A stretch of 7,326 bases of DNA from Acidobacteriota bacterium (GTDB lineage Bacteria > Acidobacteriota > Terriglobia > Acidiferrales > UBA7541), in NCBI GenBank assembly GCA_003131985.1, contig PKWH01000321.1:1-7326 (forward strand), written 5' to 3'. A program made the position numbers and the translations under genes. The notes beneath the pieces are model-generated. The model saw nothing but the letters and a program-made list of their open reading frames with translations. It made no database searches and had not been told where the DNA came from. Position 1 is the stretch's first letter. Every line of letters starts with the position of its first letter. Below, piece by piece: positions 1 to 6,203 of this stretch.

Positions 1-19
1 AAGCTAGTGACAAACCCCA

Positions 20-49
20 ATTATACGGGCTATCCGGCATCTGCGTCAA
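20..49 (-). promoter_or_regulatory. Sigma70-type promoter facing left out of the window
   Basis: Read on the minus strand, TTGACG (44-49) is followed by an 18-nt spacer and a perfect TATAAT (20-25). The -35 matches consensus at five of six positions and the -10 at all six, which is striking in GC-rich DNA. Transcription would start near position 12 and run left, so the gene it serves lies outside the window. It sits just downstream of the stop codon of the small minus-strand ORF, suggesting that the next gene to the left has its own start site. A chance match cannot be excluded. Confidence 0.55.
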
Positions 50-67
50 CGAACACTGTATTGGCAA

Positions 68-247
68 TTAGGCGTATGCTTGGCGGCAGGACTCGTGTTC
101 GCGGCAGGATCGAGGGCAATTTGTGTGGTCGATCAGGACGTAATTGTGGCAAGCGGCGCAAATTACGCCGTACATGGTTTCGTTGAATTGATCGTGTCCC
201 AGTTTGGCGGTATGTTCGTTGCGGGCTTGTTCGCGGCTCATGGCCAT
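68..247 (-). CDS. Small cysteine/histidine-rich hypothetical protein, 59 aa
   Basis: I do not recognise a family. The protein begins MAMSREQARN and ends RQAYA. Its C-terminal half holds cysteines at 30, 33, 44, 48 and 54, with histidines at 34, 41 and 51. The pattern is CxxCH, ten residues, then CxxxC and a further Cys, which suggests a small zinc-ribbon-like or other metal-binding knuckle. There is no signal peptide or membrane segment, so it is probably cytoplasmic. The ATG at 247 was chosen because GAGGGAG lies 7 nt upstream (255-261 on the plus strand); the open frame continues further upstream but without such a site. About two thirds of codons end in G or C and all five Cys codons are TGC, which looks like real coding sequence. 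It is divergent from the flavin-binding gene. Its function is unknown. Confidence 0.6.
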   Translation of the reverse strand: MAMSREQARNEHTAKLGHDQFNETMYGVICAACHNYVLIDHTNCPRSCREHESCRQAYA

Positions 248-367
248 TGTGCGGCTCCCTCGCTGCATTCTAACTGAAGTGCCTCGGCTTTTTCGCAGTT
301 CAGGATATCCGATGCCACAGCCAGATTGGCTCTTGTAGCTCTCCAGCCGCCAGCCTACGCTCGCTAT
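248..367. promoter_or_regulatory. Divergent intergenic region between small ORF and FMN-binding gene
   Basis: These 120 bp separate two divergent genes and should hold the promoters of both. On the minus strand a TAGAAT (267-272) could be a -10 for the small ORF, leaving a leader of only about a dozen bases that contains its GAGGGAG site, but no good -35 accompanies it. For the plus-strand gene I see neither a convincing promoter nor a Shine-Dalgarno sequence before the ATG at 368, so it may be translated without one. Confidence 0.3.
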
Positions 368-1018
368 ATGAGCGAATTCAAACGAACGGAACGCACGCAG
401 GTCAAGCGACTTCCTGATCGCGGCGCCTATGATACCGAAACTGTCTTTCCGATCCTCGACGAAGGATTGATTTGCCACGTCGGATTCTTAGTCGAGGGCC
501 AGCCGTTCGTGATTCCTACAGGCTACGCGCGCGTGAACGATACGCTTTATATCCACGGCTCGGCGGCGAGCCGCATGCTGCGCACGCTCGCCGAAGGCAT
601 TCAGGTTTGCGTTACAGTGACGCTACTGGATGGCTTGGTTCTGGCGCGGGCGGCTTTTCATCACTCGATGAATTATCGATCCGTTGTGATTCTCGGGAGT
701 GCCACTTTGGTGGAAGACCGAGCTGAAAAAGTTAAGGCGCTCGAAGCGTTTACAGAGCATATCGTGCCCGGCCGCTGGAAAGACGTCCGGCTGCCAACGG
801 AAACGGAGCTGAAGGCGACAACTGTGCTTTCGCTGCCCCTCACTGAAGTTTCCGCGAAGGTTCGCTCCGGGCCGCCGAAAGACGACGCGGAAGATTACCA
901 ACTTCCCATCTGGGCCGGCGTCGTTCCTCTTCCGATTGTCCCAGGCGCTCCAATTACCGACCCTAGATTAATTTCGGGAATCGAGCCCCCGGCCTACGCG
1001 AAGAAATATTCACGTTGA
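368..1018 (+). CDS. Pyridoxamine 5'-phosphate oxidase-like FMN-binding protein (NimA-like)
   Basis: This 216-residue protein looks like a cytoplasmic flavin-binding split-barrel protein of the Pyridox_ox_2/NimA-like group. The segment around residues 61-72 (YIHGSAASRMLR) resembles the phosphate-binding stretch of these proteins. HHSMNYRSVV (98-107) and the C-terminal RSGPPKDDAEDY (166-177) followed by LPIWAGVVPL are typical of the subgroup often annotated as flavin-nucleotide-binding or nitroimidazole-resistance-like. Family members bind FMN, and a few reduce nitro compounds or other substrates; the substrate here cannot be told. The ATG at 368 gives the usual N-terminus (MSEFKRTERTQVKRLPDRG). 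A TTG at 326 would add 14 residues but has no ribosome binding site. No Shine-Dalgarno is obvious for the ATG either. The gene is divergent from the small Cys-rich ORF and convergent with the radical SAM gene. The family is fairly certain; the activity is not. Confidence 0.85.
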   Translation: MSEFKRTERTQVKRLPDRGAYDTETVFPILDEGLICHVGFLVEGQPFVIPTGYARVNDTLYIHGSAASRMLRTLAEGIQVCVTVTLLDGLVLARAAFHHSMNYRSVVILGSATLVEDRAEKVKALEAFTEHIVPGRWKDVRLPTETELKATTVLSLPLTEVSAKVRSGPPKDDAEDYQLPIWAGVVPLPIVPGAPITDPRLISGIEPPAYAKKYSR

Positions 1019-1064
1019 CTCTTGGGTTCTCGCCAGGCTAGACATCACGCGAGCCTCGCATTCC

Positions 1065-1098
1065 AAAAAAAAACAGCCCCGGTCGAAGCCGAGGCTGT
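1065..1098 (-). terminator. Intrinsic terminator of the radical SAM gene
   Basis: On the minus strand the arms ACAGCCTCGG (1089-1098) and CCGGGGCTGT (1073-1082) form a 10-bp stem with one internal U-G pair. The loop is CTTCGA, and nine thymines follow at once (1065-1073, one shared with the stem). It begins 29 nt beyond the TAA stop of the radical SAM gene at 1128. The plus strand has no T-run after the stem, so it should act only on leftward transcription, preventing read-through into the convergent flavin-binding gene. Confidence 0.93.
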
Positions 1099-1127
1099 CG
1101 GTCAAATCTGCCAAAAAGTTAACGAAC

Positions 1128-3344
1128 TTAGTCTCCGGCGACCGCGGCCTCTTCGGCGTTGGTCTTTTCGACTTTCGCTTCGCTGTTGCCGTTCTTGTGC
1201 CCATTGCCGTTCGCGTGGCCATTTCCGTTGCCATTGGCGCCGGCGATTTGCACCGGCTTCACGGTTGCACCAGGAACTGCCATTTGAATCTGCTGAATCG
1301 AGCCGATCTGCACGACCGTCTCGGTGGACTTCTTCAGCACGAGCTCTTCATAAATACGGCGAACCTTGGCAGCTTCCTCGTTTGCCTTGCGGCGGCGCGC
1401 GCGATCTTCCTCGGCGGCGGTGAGAGGAATGTCGTGTTCGAGATGACGAATGCGGGCCGCATCGTCTTCGTCGATGCGCAGCGTATGCTCGTAGCTGTTG
1501 AGGTCAACCTTTTTGCCCTTGGCGAAGATTTCGTGCTTGCCGTGCTCCTTGTACCATTGGGCGACGGTCGCGTTCTTGTACATGTTCTCGATAATCTTCC
1601 GCCAGCCGATGCCAGTGTTGTAAGCGCAGAAGGAAATTTCGCCCTGCTGCGTGGCGTAGGGAATGATGCACATTTCGGTGCGGCGGAAGTCGTAGTTGAA
1701 AAGATCCTGGAACCACATCCCCGCGAGGAACAGGAAGTTCCACGGATCTTGGCGGCGCTTCATGGAGTCATCCAAGGTGCGATCCGGACCGACCTTTCCG
1801 TAAACTTTTTCAGCTTTGTCCTGACCTCTCACGCCGAAAGTCTTGTCAAACTTCTTCCAGAGGTCCTTGAGCCGCAAACTTGGCGGGGCCTGAAACGGAT
1901 GATAATTCTTTAGCAGAGCCATGGCAGCCATGTAAGCGGAAAATTTCTTGCCGCGCGCCGCGTCTGTAACCTTGCTGATATCAGCGACGAGCCCAGGAAC
2001 ATTGAGGAACTTCGGGACCGGCGCCCATTCCTTGTTTTCCTTGTTGATCATCACCGCGGTACCCACTCCGCAATTCGGGTGGCAACCACAGCTCATTTGT
2101 CCCCACATGGCATCGGGGCCGTGCGCCAGGTCCGCGAAATCAGAAAATGGGCTAATGAGAGAGATGGGGAACCAATCGCGAGTGGGTTCGATTCTGCCCA
2201 CTTGAGCACTGACGTCCTGAGCCAGGTGGGAAAGCGTGTAGCGCTGGCGCAGACGGCGTTCCGGCGTGATTTCTTCGTCGCGCCCGGTGAAGGAAACAGG
2301 CTGAAACGAAACGAACGAGATTTTCTTGGGGTTCTCCATCGCGAACTTCACGATCGGGCCAACCTGATCGTTGTTCACGTTGTTGACGATGGTCGTAACC
2401 AGCACGATATCGATGCCGGCTGCGTGCATGTTCTCAATCGCGCGCAACTTCACGTCAAAGAGGTTGCCCACTTGACGATGGCTGTTCGCGTCATTGCCGA
2501 TACCGTCGAATTGCAAGTATGCATACCGCAAACCCGCTTCGAAGGCTTGGGCGCAGAATTCCTTGCTCTTCGCGAACTCGATTCCGTTCGTCGCAGCCTG
2601 CACGCTGTTGTAGCCAACCTTGCGCGCAAAGCGCACGGCATCTAGGAAACGGGGATGCATGGTGGGTTCGCCGCCGGAGAACTGCACGGACATTTGACGG
2701 CGCGGCTTGATCTTGGTGGCGTTCTCGAGGATTTCTTGAATTTCTTCCCAGTTCAGCTCGTGAACGTAGCCAACCTGGTTGGCGTCCATGAAACACGGAT
2801 CGCACATCATGTTGCAGCGGTTTGTCAGGTCAACGGTGAGAACGGAGCCGCGGCCGTGGCGAATGGTGCTCGAACCGTGGCGGTGCATGTCTTCATCGTT
2901 GTGCGCTGGGATGTCGCGACCGGGAAAATTCTTTTCAATCCATTCGAGGAACTTTGAATCCGCGGCCATAAGGTCTTCGCACTTGCCGTGGATGGGGCAT
3001 TCTTTGACCATCCAGACTTGGCCGTCGCGTTCGATAATTTGCGCTTTGATTTCACCGACTTTCTCGTGCACCAGGTCAGTCCAGTCTTTGGTGCCGTTCA
3101 TGATCGCTTCGCGCGCTTCGTGCACGCAAGATGGACACAGAGAGTCTGTGGTGCGTGGCCAGCCGAGCGTGGGCTTGGATTTCTCCCATGATTTCAGCAT
3201 CGGCTTTTCAGACCACTTAGGAATGAACGACGGGTTTGGCCGGAACTTATTGAAGAATTGAATCGTGTCGAAGGTTACCCCCGCTGTTTTGCAGAGCGCC
3301 CAATCGAACGATTTCCAAATCTGATTGCCTACCGTCTTCGGCAT
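1128..3344 (-). CDS. Large radical SAM enzyme, MJ0619/Tes/Mss-like
   Basis: This 738-residue enzyme has the radical SAM motif CNMMCDPC (Cys177, 181, 184), which holds the 4Fe-4S cluster that cleaves S-adenosylmethionine, and GGEP at 224-227 for SAM binding. Before the core lies a four-cysteine module, CPSC (70-73) and CPIHGKC (116-122), suited to a rubredoxin-like metal site. After it, Cys419, 421 and 425 (SCGCHPNCG), Cys559 and Cys573 are candidate ligands for auxiliary clusters. This layout recalls MJ0619-type enzymes, including archaeal tetraether synthase Tes and bacterial membrane-spanning lipid synthase Mss, which join lipid tails by C-C bonds. A lipid substrate is therefore an inference, and another radical SAM reaction is possible. 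Residues 640-670 are charged and helical, and the tail from about 703 is rich in Gly, Asn and His. The start is well set: GAGGTG (3352-3357) lies 7 nt before the ATG. The gene has a strong terminator and a long untranslated upstream region. Confidence 0.9.
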   Translation of the reverse strand: MPKTVGNQIWKSFDWALCKTAGVTFDTIQFFNKFRPNPSFIPKWSEKPMLKSWEKSKPTLGWPRTTDSLCPSCVHEAREAIMNGTKDWTDLVHEKVGEIKAQIIERDGQVWMVKECPIHGKCEDLMAADSKFLEWIEKNFPGRDIPAHNDEDMHRHGSSTIRHGRGSVLTVDLTNRCNMMCDPCFMDANQVGYVHELNWEEIQEILENATKIKPRRQMSVQFSGGEPTMHPRFLDAVRFARKVGYNSVQAATNGIEFAKSKEFCAQAFEAGLRYAYLQFDGIGNDANSHRQVGNLFDVKLRAIENMHAAGIDIVLVTTIVNNVNNDQVGPIVKFAMENPKKISFVSFQPVSFTGRDEEITPERRLRQRYTLSHLAQDVSAQVGRIEPTRDWFPISLISPFSDFADLAHGPDAMWGQMSCGCHPNCGVGTAVMINKENKEWAPVPKFLNVPGLVADISKVTDAARGKKFSAYMAAMALLKNYHPFQAPPSLRLKDLWKKFDKTFGVRGQDKAEKVYGKVGPDRTLDDSMKRRQDPWNFLFLAGMWFQDLFNYDFRRTEMCIIPYATQQGEISFCAYNTGIGWRKIIENMYKNATVAQWYKEHGKHEIFAKGKKVDLNSYEHTLRIDEDDAARIRHLEHDIPLTAAEEDRARRRKANEEAAKVRRIYEELVLKKSTETVVQIGSIQQIQMAVPGATVKPVQIAGANGNGNGHANGNGHKNGNSEAKVEKTNAEEAAVAGD

Positions 3345-3673
3345 AATCCTCCACCTCTCCCTTTTTAATGCACGGGCCCCAAATAGTGCCTAAGCCCCCG
3401 AAACCTTGGACCTCAACGGGTAAGCCACACCCGTGACTAGTTACCGTACCAAAGTTTGCCCCGAATCCAAGCGCAGGTCTACGAGGGTGCATCCAAAGGT
3501 GCAATTCGTGGGTTGAATGGCGTCAGGGACCAGTCAACGGGAGCTGCCGAGTACTAAGTAACCGGTGATTCCTGCTCGGTGAAGTCCCGTGCCGACCAAC
3601 TCACCGGATTTACAGGTAGGTCGACAGGAGTTATACGGCGCTGCTGCCTGATCCGACCCCGGCATCCCGCAAT
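3345..3673 (-). other. 329-bp gene-free leader with inverted repeats, possible structured 5' UTR
   Basis: No convincing gene lies here. The Shine-Dalgarno GAGGTG of the radical SAM gene is at 3352-3357. Several inverted repeats are visible: ACGGGT/ACCCGT (3416-3421 with 3429-3434, 7-nt loop); ccggtga/tcaccgg (3562-3568 with 3601-3607), enclosing tcgg/ccga (3576-3579 with 3592-3595); and ggtcg/cgacc (3619-3623 with 3654-3658), enclosing cagg/cctg (3625-3628 with 3647-3650). The last sits just past the stop of the upstream minus-strand gene but has no T-run, so it is not a standard terminator. The rest could be a folded leader of the radical SAM mRNA. I found no tRNA and no riboswitch class I can name, and no good sigma70 promoter. 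Confidence 0.35.
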
Positions 3674-4840
3674 CTAATCCAGGTTGAGCGGGGTGCGCAG
3701 GACGCCGATGGCGAAGTGCGCGAGGTGCGGGGCGTCGTCATCCATTTGAATCCAGCGGACGACGCAGTGGTCTTTCAAGTATTGCGAAACTTTCGCTTCG
3801 GTGATCCCGAGATGTTCCGCGAGTTTTGCCTTTAGGCCGGTATCGAATGACGGTCGACTGACGCGCGTGGTTTTGCTACTGCTGCCCCGCGATCCGCGAA
3901 CCAGGTTTCCCACTCCGACACGCAGTGTCTGGCACGCTTCCACGTAGTAAGAAGTGATCTGGTCGGAGTCCGACAGCAAAAATACACCTGGGCCAGCCGG
4001 GGCGTCTTCGGTGTCCAACCGATGCAGCGGGCTTCCAACGAGCCGTCGCAGCATCGATTCCAGATGTGACATCCGCGAAGCCAGCGCGGGATCTCCCGCG
4101 CGTCCATGCGCTGTGCGCTCGGACGGCAGCATGGGCGCAGCGTGTTCCATGCGGTCCCGCTGAGAAGGCTCATGCGAAATCGTCGGCGATTCGAACGCTA
4201 CGGGCGCTCGTTCCGGAATCGGGGCGCGGGGTGCAGGAGCCCTGGGAGCCTGTTGGCGCGCAGGCGGGATGGATGATGGCGCGCTTGTTTCCGCGAAGGC
4301 TTGCGACGGAAGACCCGGCGCAGTTCCCGGACCCTTGCGCCGCCGTCCGCGTCCGCCGCGCCGACCGCGCCGCCGCTTCTTTTTCGCGGGATCGTCCGGT
4401 TCTGCAGATGTGCTAATTTTAGCGGGCGATTCGGAAGAAGCATCCTCGTCGTCTGATTCGTGAATTTCTCCGGGAGCTAATGGCGAGGCCGCTTGCTCCT
4501 CGCCGGATGTGTCCGAAATCGTATTCAGGGGTTCTTCCGTGTTTACCCCGGCATCCATGGATATCGCGCTTCCAGCAGGGAGCGCTGCCCCCAACCTGGT
4601 CAGCGCTTCTTCCGCTTTTTTCTTCCACTCAGCGCGCCGGAATTTTTCGGCCGCGATGGTGTACCACTTCACGGCCTCGTCTGCGATTTCGGCTTTTTCC
4701 TGGATTAATGCAAGTTCCCACGCCACCATCCCGTCGTGCGTGCGCTGGTAAAGTTCGGAAAGCTTCGCGTGGGCGTCGGGGCTGTTCTTGGCTTTGCGGA
4801 TGCGTGCCTGGATTTGGCGCCAATCTGCCATGGCGGGCAT
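3674..4840 (-). CDS. TPR-like protein with basic linker and degenerate GIY-YIG-like C-terminus
   Basis: I cannot name this 388-residue protein. Residues 1-85 are helical, with repeat-like segments such as AVKWYTIAAEKFRRAEWKKKAEEAL, resembling tetratricopeptide repeats. Residues 86-150 are acidic and Ser/Glu/Asp-rich. A strongly basic stretch of Lys, Arg and Gly (153-170) and a Pro/Ala-rich region to about 250 look disordered, and the basic stretch could bind nucleic acid. The C-terminus (283-388) reads like a GIY-YIG fold: GPGVFLLSD (283-291), SYYVEA (297-302), LKAKLAEHLG (336-345) and a final LRTPLN (381-386). The GIY is GVF, the YIG is YYV, and the usual glutamate appears to be replaced (PHLAHFAIG), so nuclease activity is doubtful. 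It may be a scaffold or nucleic-acid-associated protein. The first Met gives MPAMADWRQ; the second, three codons in, is equally possible, since neither has a clear ribosome binding site. It is divergent from queG. Confidence 0.75.
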   Translation of the reverse strand: MPAMADWRQIQARIRKAKNSPDAHAKLSELYQRTHDGMVAWELALIQEKAEIADEAVKWYTIAAEKFRRAEWKKKAEEALTRLGAALPAGSAISMDAGVNTEEPLNTISDTSGEEQAASPLAPGEIHESDDEDASSESPAKISTSAEPDDPAKKKRRRGRRGGRGRRRKGPGTAPGLPSQAFAETSAPSSIPPARQQAPRAPAPRAPIPERAPVAFESPTISHEPSQRDRMEHAAPMLPSERTAHGRAGDPALASRMSHLESMLRRLVGSPLHRLDTEDAPAGPGVFLLSDSDQITSYYVEACQTLRVGVGNLVRGSRGSSSKTTRVSRPSFDTGLKAKLAEHLGITEAKVSQYLKDHCVVRWIQMDDDAPHLAHFAIGVLRTPLNLD

Positions 4841-4900
4841 TGTAGCAGTCGCCGCGAGGCATAGTCCAATCCCGGATCGATTTCTGCAGGTTGGACGTCA
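4841..4900. promoter_or_regulatory. Short divergent intergenic region upstream of queG
   Basis: Sixty base pairs separate the start of the minus-strand TPR/GIY-YIG-like gene from the queG ATG. Both promoters must lie here or overlap the 5' ends of the genes. I see no hexamer pair close to consensus on either strand. AGGTTGGA (4888-4895) ends 5 nt before the queG ATG at 4901 and is a weak Shine-Dalgarno candidate. Confidence 0.3.
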
Positions 4901-6139
4901 ATGGCGCCGATAATGCATCATCACACCATGAACGCTGCCGAACGGACGCCTTGGGTTTGCGAGCAGGCGCGCGCTATCGGATTCGATTTGTGCGGCGTCG
5001 CCCCGATTGCCACCGCGCCGACAACGCGCAACAGCCCTTCGCGAAGTTCGTCCGATGGAAAGTTCGAAGAGCTCGCATATTTGCCCGAATGGCTGGCGCG
5101 AGGCTACGCAGGCGAAATGAATTATCTTCGCGACCCCCGGCGTGCAGACCCTAGTCTGGTTTTGGACGGCGCGCAAAGCCTGATTGTCGTCGCATTGAAC
5201 TACAACTCACCTTCGGCCTATTCCACGGAACTACCCGTTACGCACGCCGATGAATCACCTCGTGGCTGGATTTCCCGTTATGCCTGGGGCGACGATTACC
5301 ACGAAGTCCTACGCGAAAAACTCGATGCACTCGTAGTAGCAATGCGCGCGCAATTCGGCGCGCGGTTCGAAGCGCGCGCCTACGTTGACACCGGCCCAAT
5401 CGTCGAGCGCATCGCCGCGAAATATGCCGGGCTCGGCTGGCTCGCGAAGAATACCTGTCTAATCAACGAAAAGATGGGCTCGGGGTTGTTCCTGGGCGTG
5501 ATCGTCACCACACTGGAGTTTGCGCCATCCGTTCCGCCCGGGGAACAGCCTGCGCCTGACCTCTGCGGAAATTGCCGGCTGTGCTTGGACGCTTGCCCCA
5601 CGCAAGCATTTCCGGCCCCCTACGTTCTCGACGCAACCCGGTGCATTTCCTATCTCACGATCGAATTGCGGGGAGCGATTCCGAACGAACTGCGCCCCGC
5701 GATGGGCCGCGCCGTCATCGGCTGCGATATTTGCCAGGACGTCTGCCCCTGGAATCGCAAGTCGCCGGTAACTCAGCTCGCAGGATTCCAACCGCGCCAA
5801 TTCGATCAGATTGCTAAAAATGGCAGCGGCGATAAAAAAGGAAGTGACTCTCTGTTCGCGCCGGAGCTGGAAAAGCTCGCTTCGTTAACGCAACAGGAAT
5901 TCAGCGAGATATTTCGCGACAGTGCGGTGAAGCGAGCGAAATGGCGCGGCATCGTTCGCAATGCCTGTGTAGCGCTGGGAAATTCGGGCGTCGAGCGGAA
6001 TTCGGACGCACATCAACGCGTTGTCACTCTGCTGGAGCGTCTTGCCGATGGTGAGGATCCGCTCATTACCGAACATGCCCGCTGGGCCCTCACGCGACTA
6101 AATAGTCCCCGGAACGGTTTGGCGCCATCATCCGATTGA
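4901..6139 (+). CDS. queG: Epoxyqueuosine reductase QueG
   Basis: QueG performs the last step of queuosine synthesis: the cobalamin-dependent reduction of epoxyqueuosine to queuosine in the wobble position of tRNAs with GUN anticodons. The two 4Fe-4S cluster motifs are complete: CGNCRLCLDACP (Cys222, 225, 228, 232) and CDICQDVCPWN (Cys275, 278, 282), with Cys248 in RCISYLTIE between them. YVDTGPIVER (161-170) is the conserved stretch whose aspartate (Asp163) corresponds to the catalytic acid in studied QueG proteins. GLGWLAKNTCLI (177-188) is also typical. After residue 345 the chain resembles the HEAT-like helical repeats that bind tRNA. At 412 residues it is slightly longer than most; the excess is the N-terminus, a Ser/Thr/Arg-rich insert at 38-55 and a basic loop near 306-316. 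Start codons at 4901, 4913 and 4928 are all possible; the first has a weak AGGTTGGA upstream. No other queuosine gene is in the window. Confidence 0.95.
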   Translation: MAPIMHHHTMNAAERTPWVCEQARAIGFDLCGVAPIATAPTTRNSPSRSSSDGKFEELAYLPEWLARGYAGEMNYLRDPRRADPSLVLDGAQSLIVVALNYNSPSAYSTELPVTHADESPRGWISRYAWGDDYHEVLREKLDALVVAMRAQFGARFEARAYVDTGPIVERIAAKYAGLGWLAKNTCLINEKMGSGLFLGVIVTTLEFAPSVPPGEQPAPDLCGNCRLCLDACPTQAFPAPYVLDATRCISYLTIELRGAIPNELRPAMGRAVIGCDICQDVCPWNRKSPVTQLAGFQPRQFDQIAKNGSGDKKGSDSLFAPELEKLASLTQQEFSEIFRDSAVKRAKWRGIVRNACVALGNSGVERNSDAHQRVVTLLERLADGEDPLITEHARWALTRLNSPRNGLAPSSD

Positions 6140-6192
6140 CTTGCCTTGCAAACTTCCGATAGCGTAACCAAGCAATCGCTCTTTCTTGCATC

Positions 6193-6197
6193 GGAGG
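6193..6197 (+). promoter_or_regulatory. Ribosome binding site that sets the PuuD-like start
   Basis: GGAGG lies 6 nt before the ATG at 6204. The open frame extends six codons upstream to a TTG at 6186, but this site decides for the ATG. Confidence 0.85.
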
Positions 6198-6203
6198 CTT
6201 TCA

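Noticed and set aside
80..277. Plus-strand 65-aa open frame
   Set aside because: It overlaps the small Cys-rich ORF in antisense, and the minus-strand frame has the ribosome binding site and better codon use.
248..478. N-terminal extension of the small minus-strand ORF into the flavin-binding gene
   Set aside because: The extension would overlap the FMN gene, and the ATG at 247 has a well-placed GAGGGAG; the longer start has no such support.
1191..1245. Tandem DNA repeat in the tail of the radical SAM gene
   Set aside because: The repetition follows from Gly-Asn codons in the low-complexity protein tail; the units are short and imperfect, so it is not a CRISPR or mobile repeat.
1197..1913. 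Long plus-strand open frame (238 aa) opposite the radical SAM gene
   Set aside because: It is a shadow of the GC-rich minus-strand coding sequence, with no recognisable domain; the minus strand encodes clear radical SAM motifs.
3247..3504. Minus-strand 85-aa open frame overlapping the radical SAM start
   Set aside because: It overlaps the N-terminus of the radical SAM gene in another frame and has no family resemblance.
3562..3607. Cobalamin riboswitch on the plus strand
   Set aside because: Only a short stretch resembles the conserved core, one base is missing from GGTGNAANTCC, the B12 box is absent, and no plus-strand gene follows.
3619..3658. Intrinsic terminator after the TPR/GIY-YIG-like gene
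   Set aside because: The hairpin is present but no T-run follows on the minus strand.
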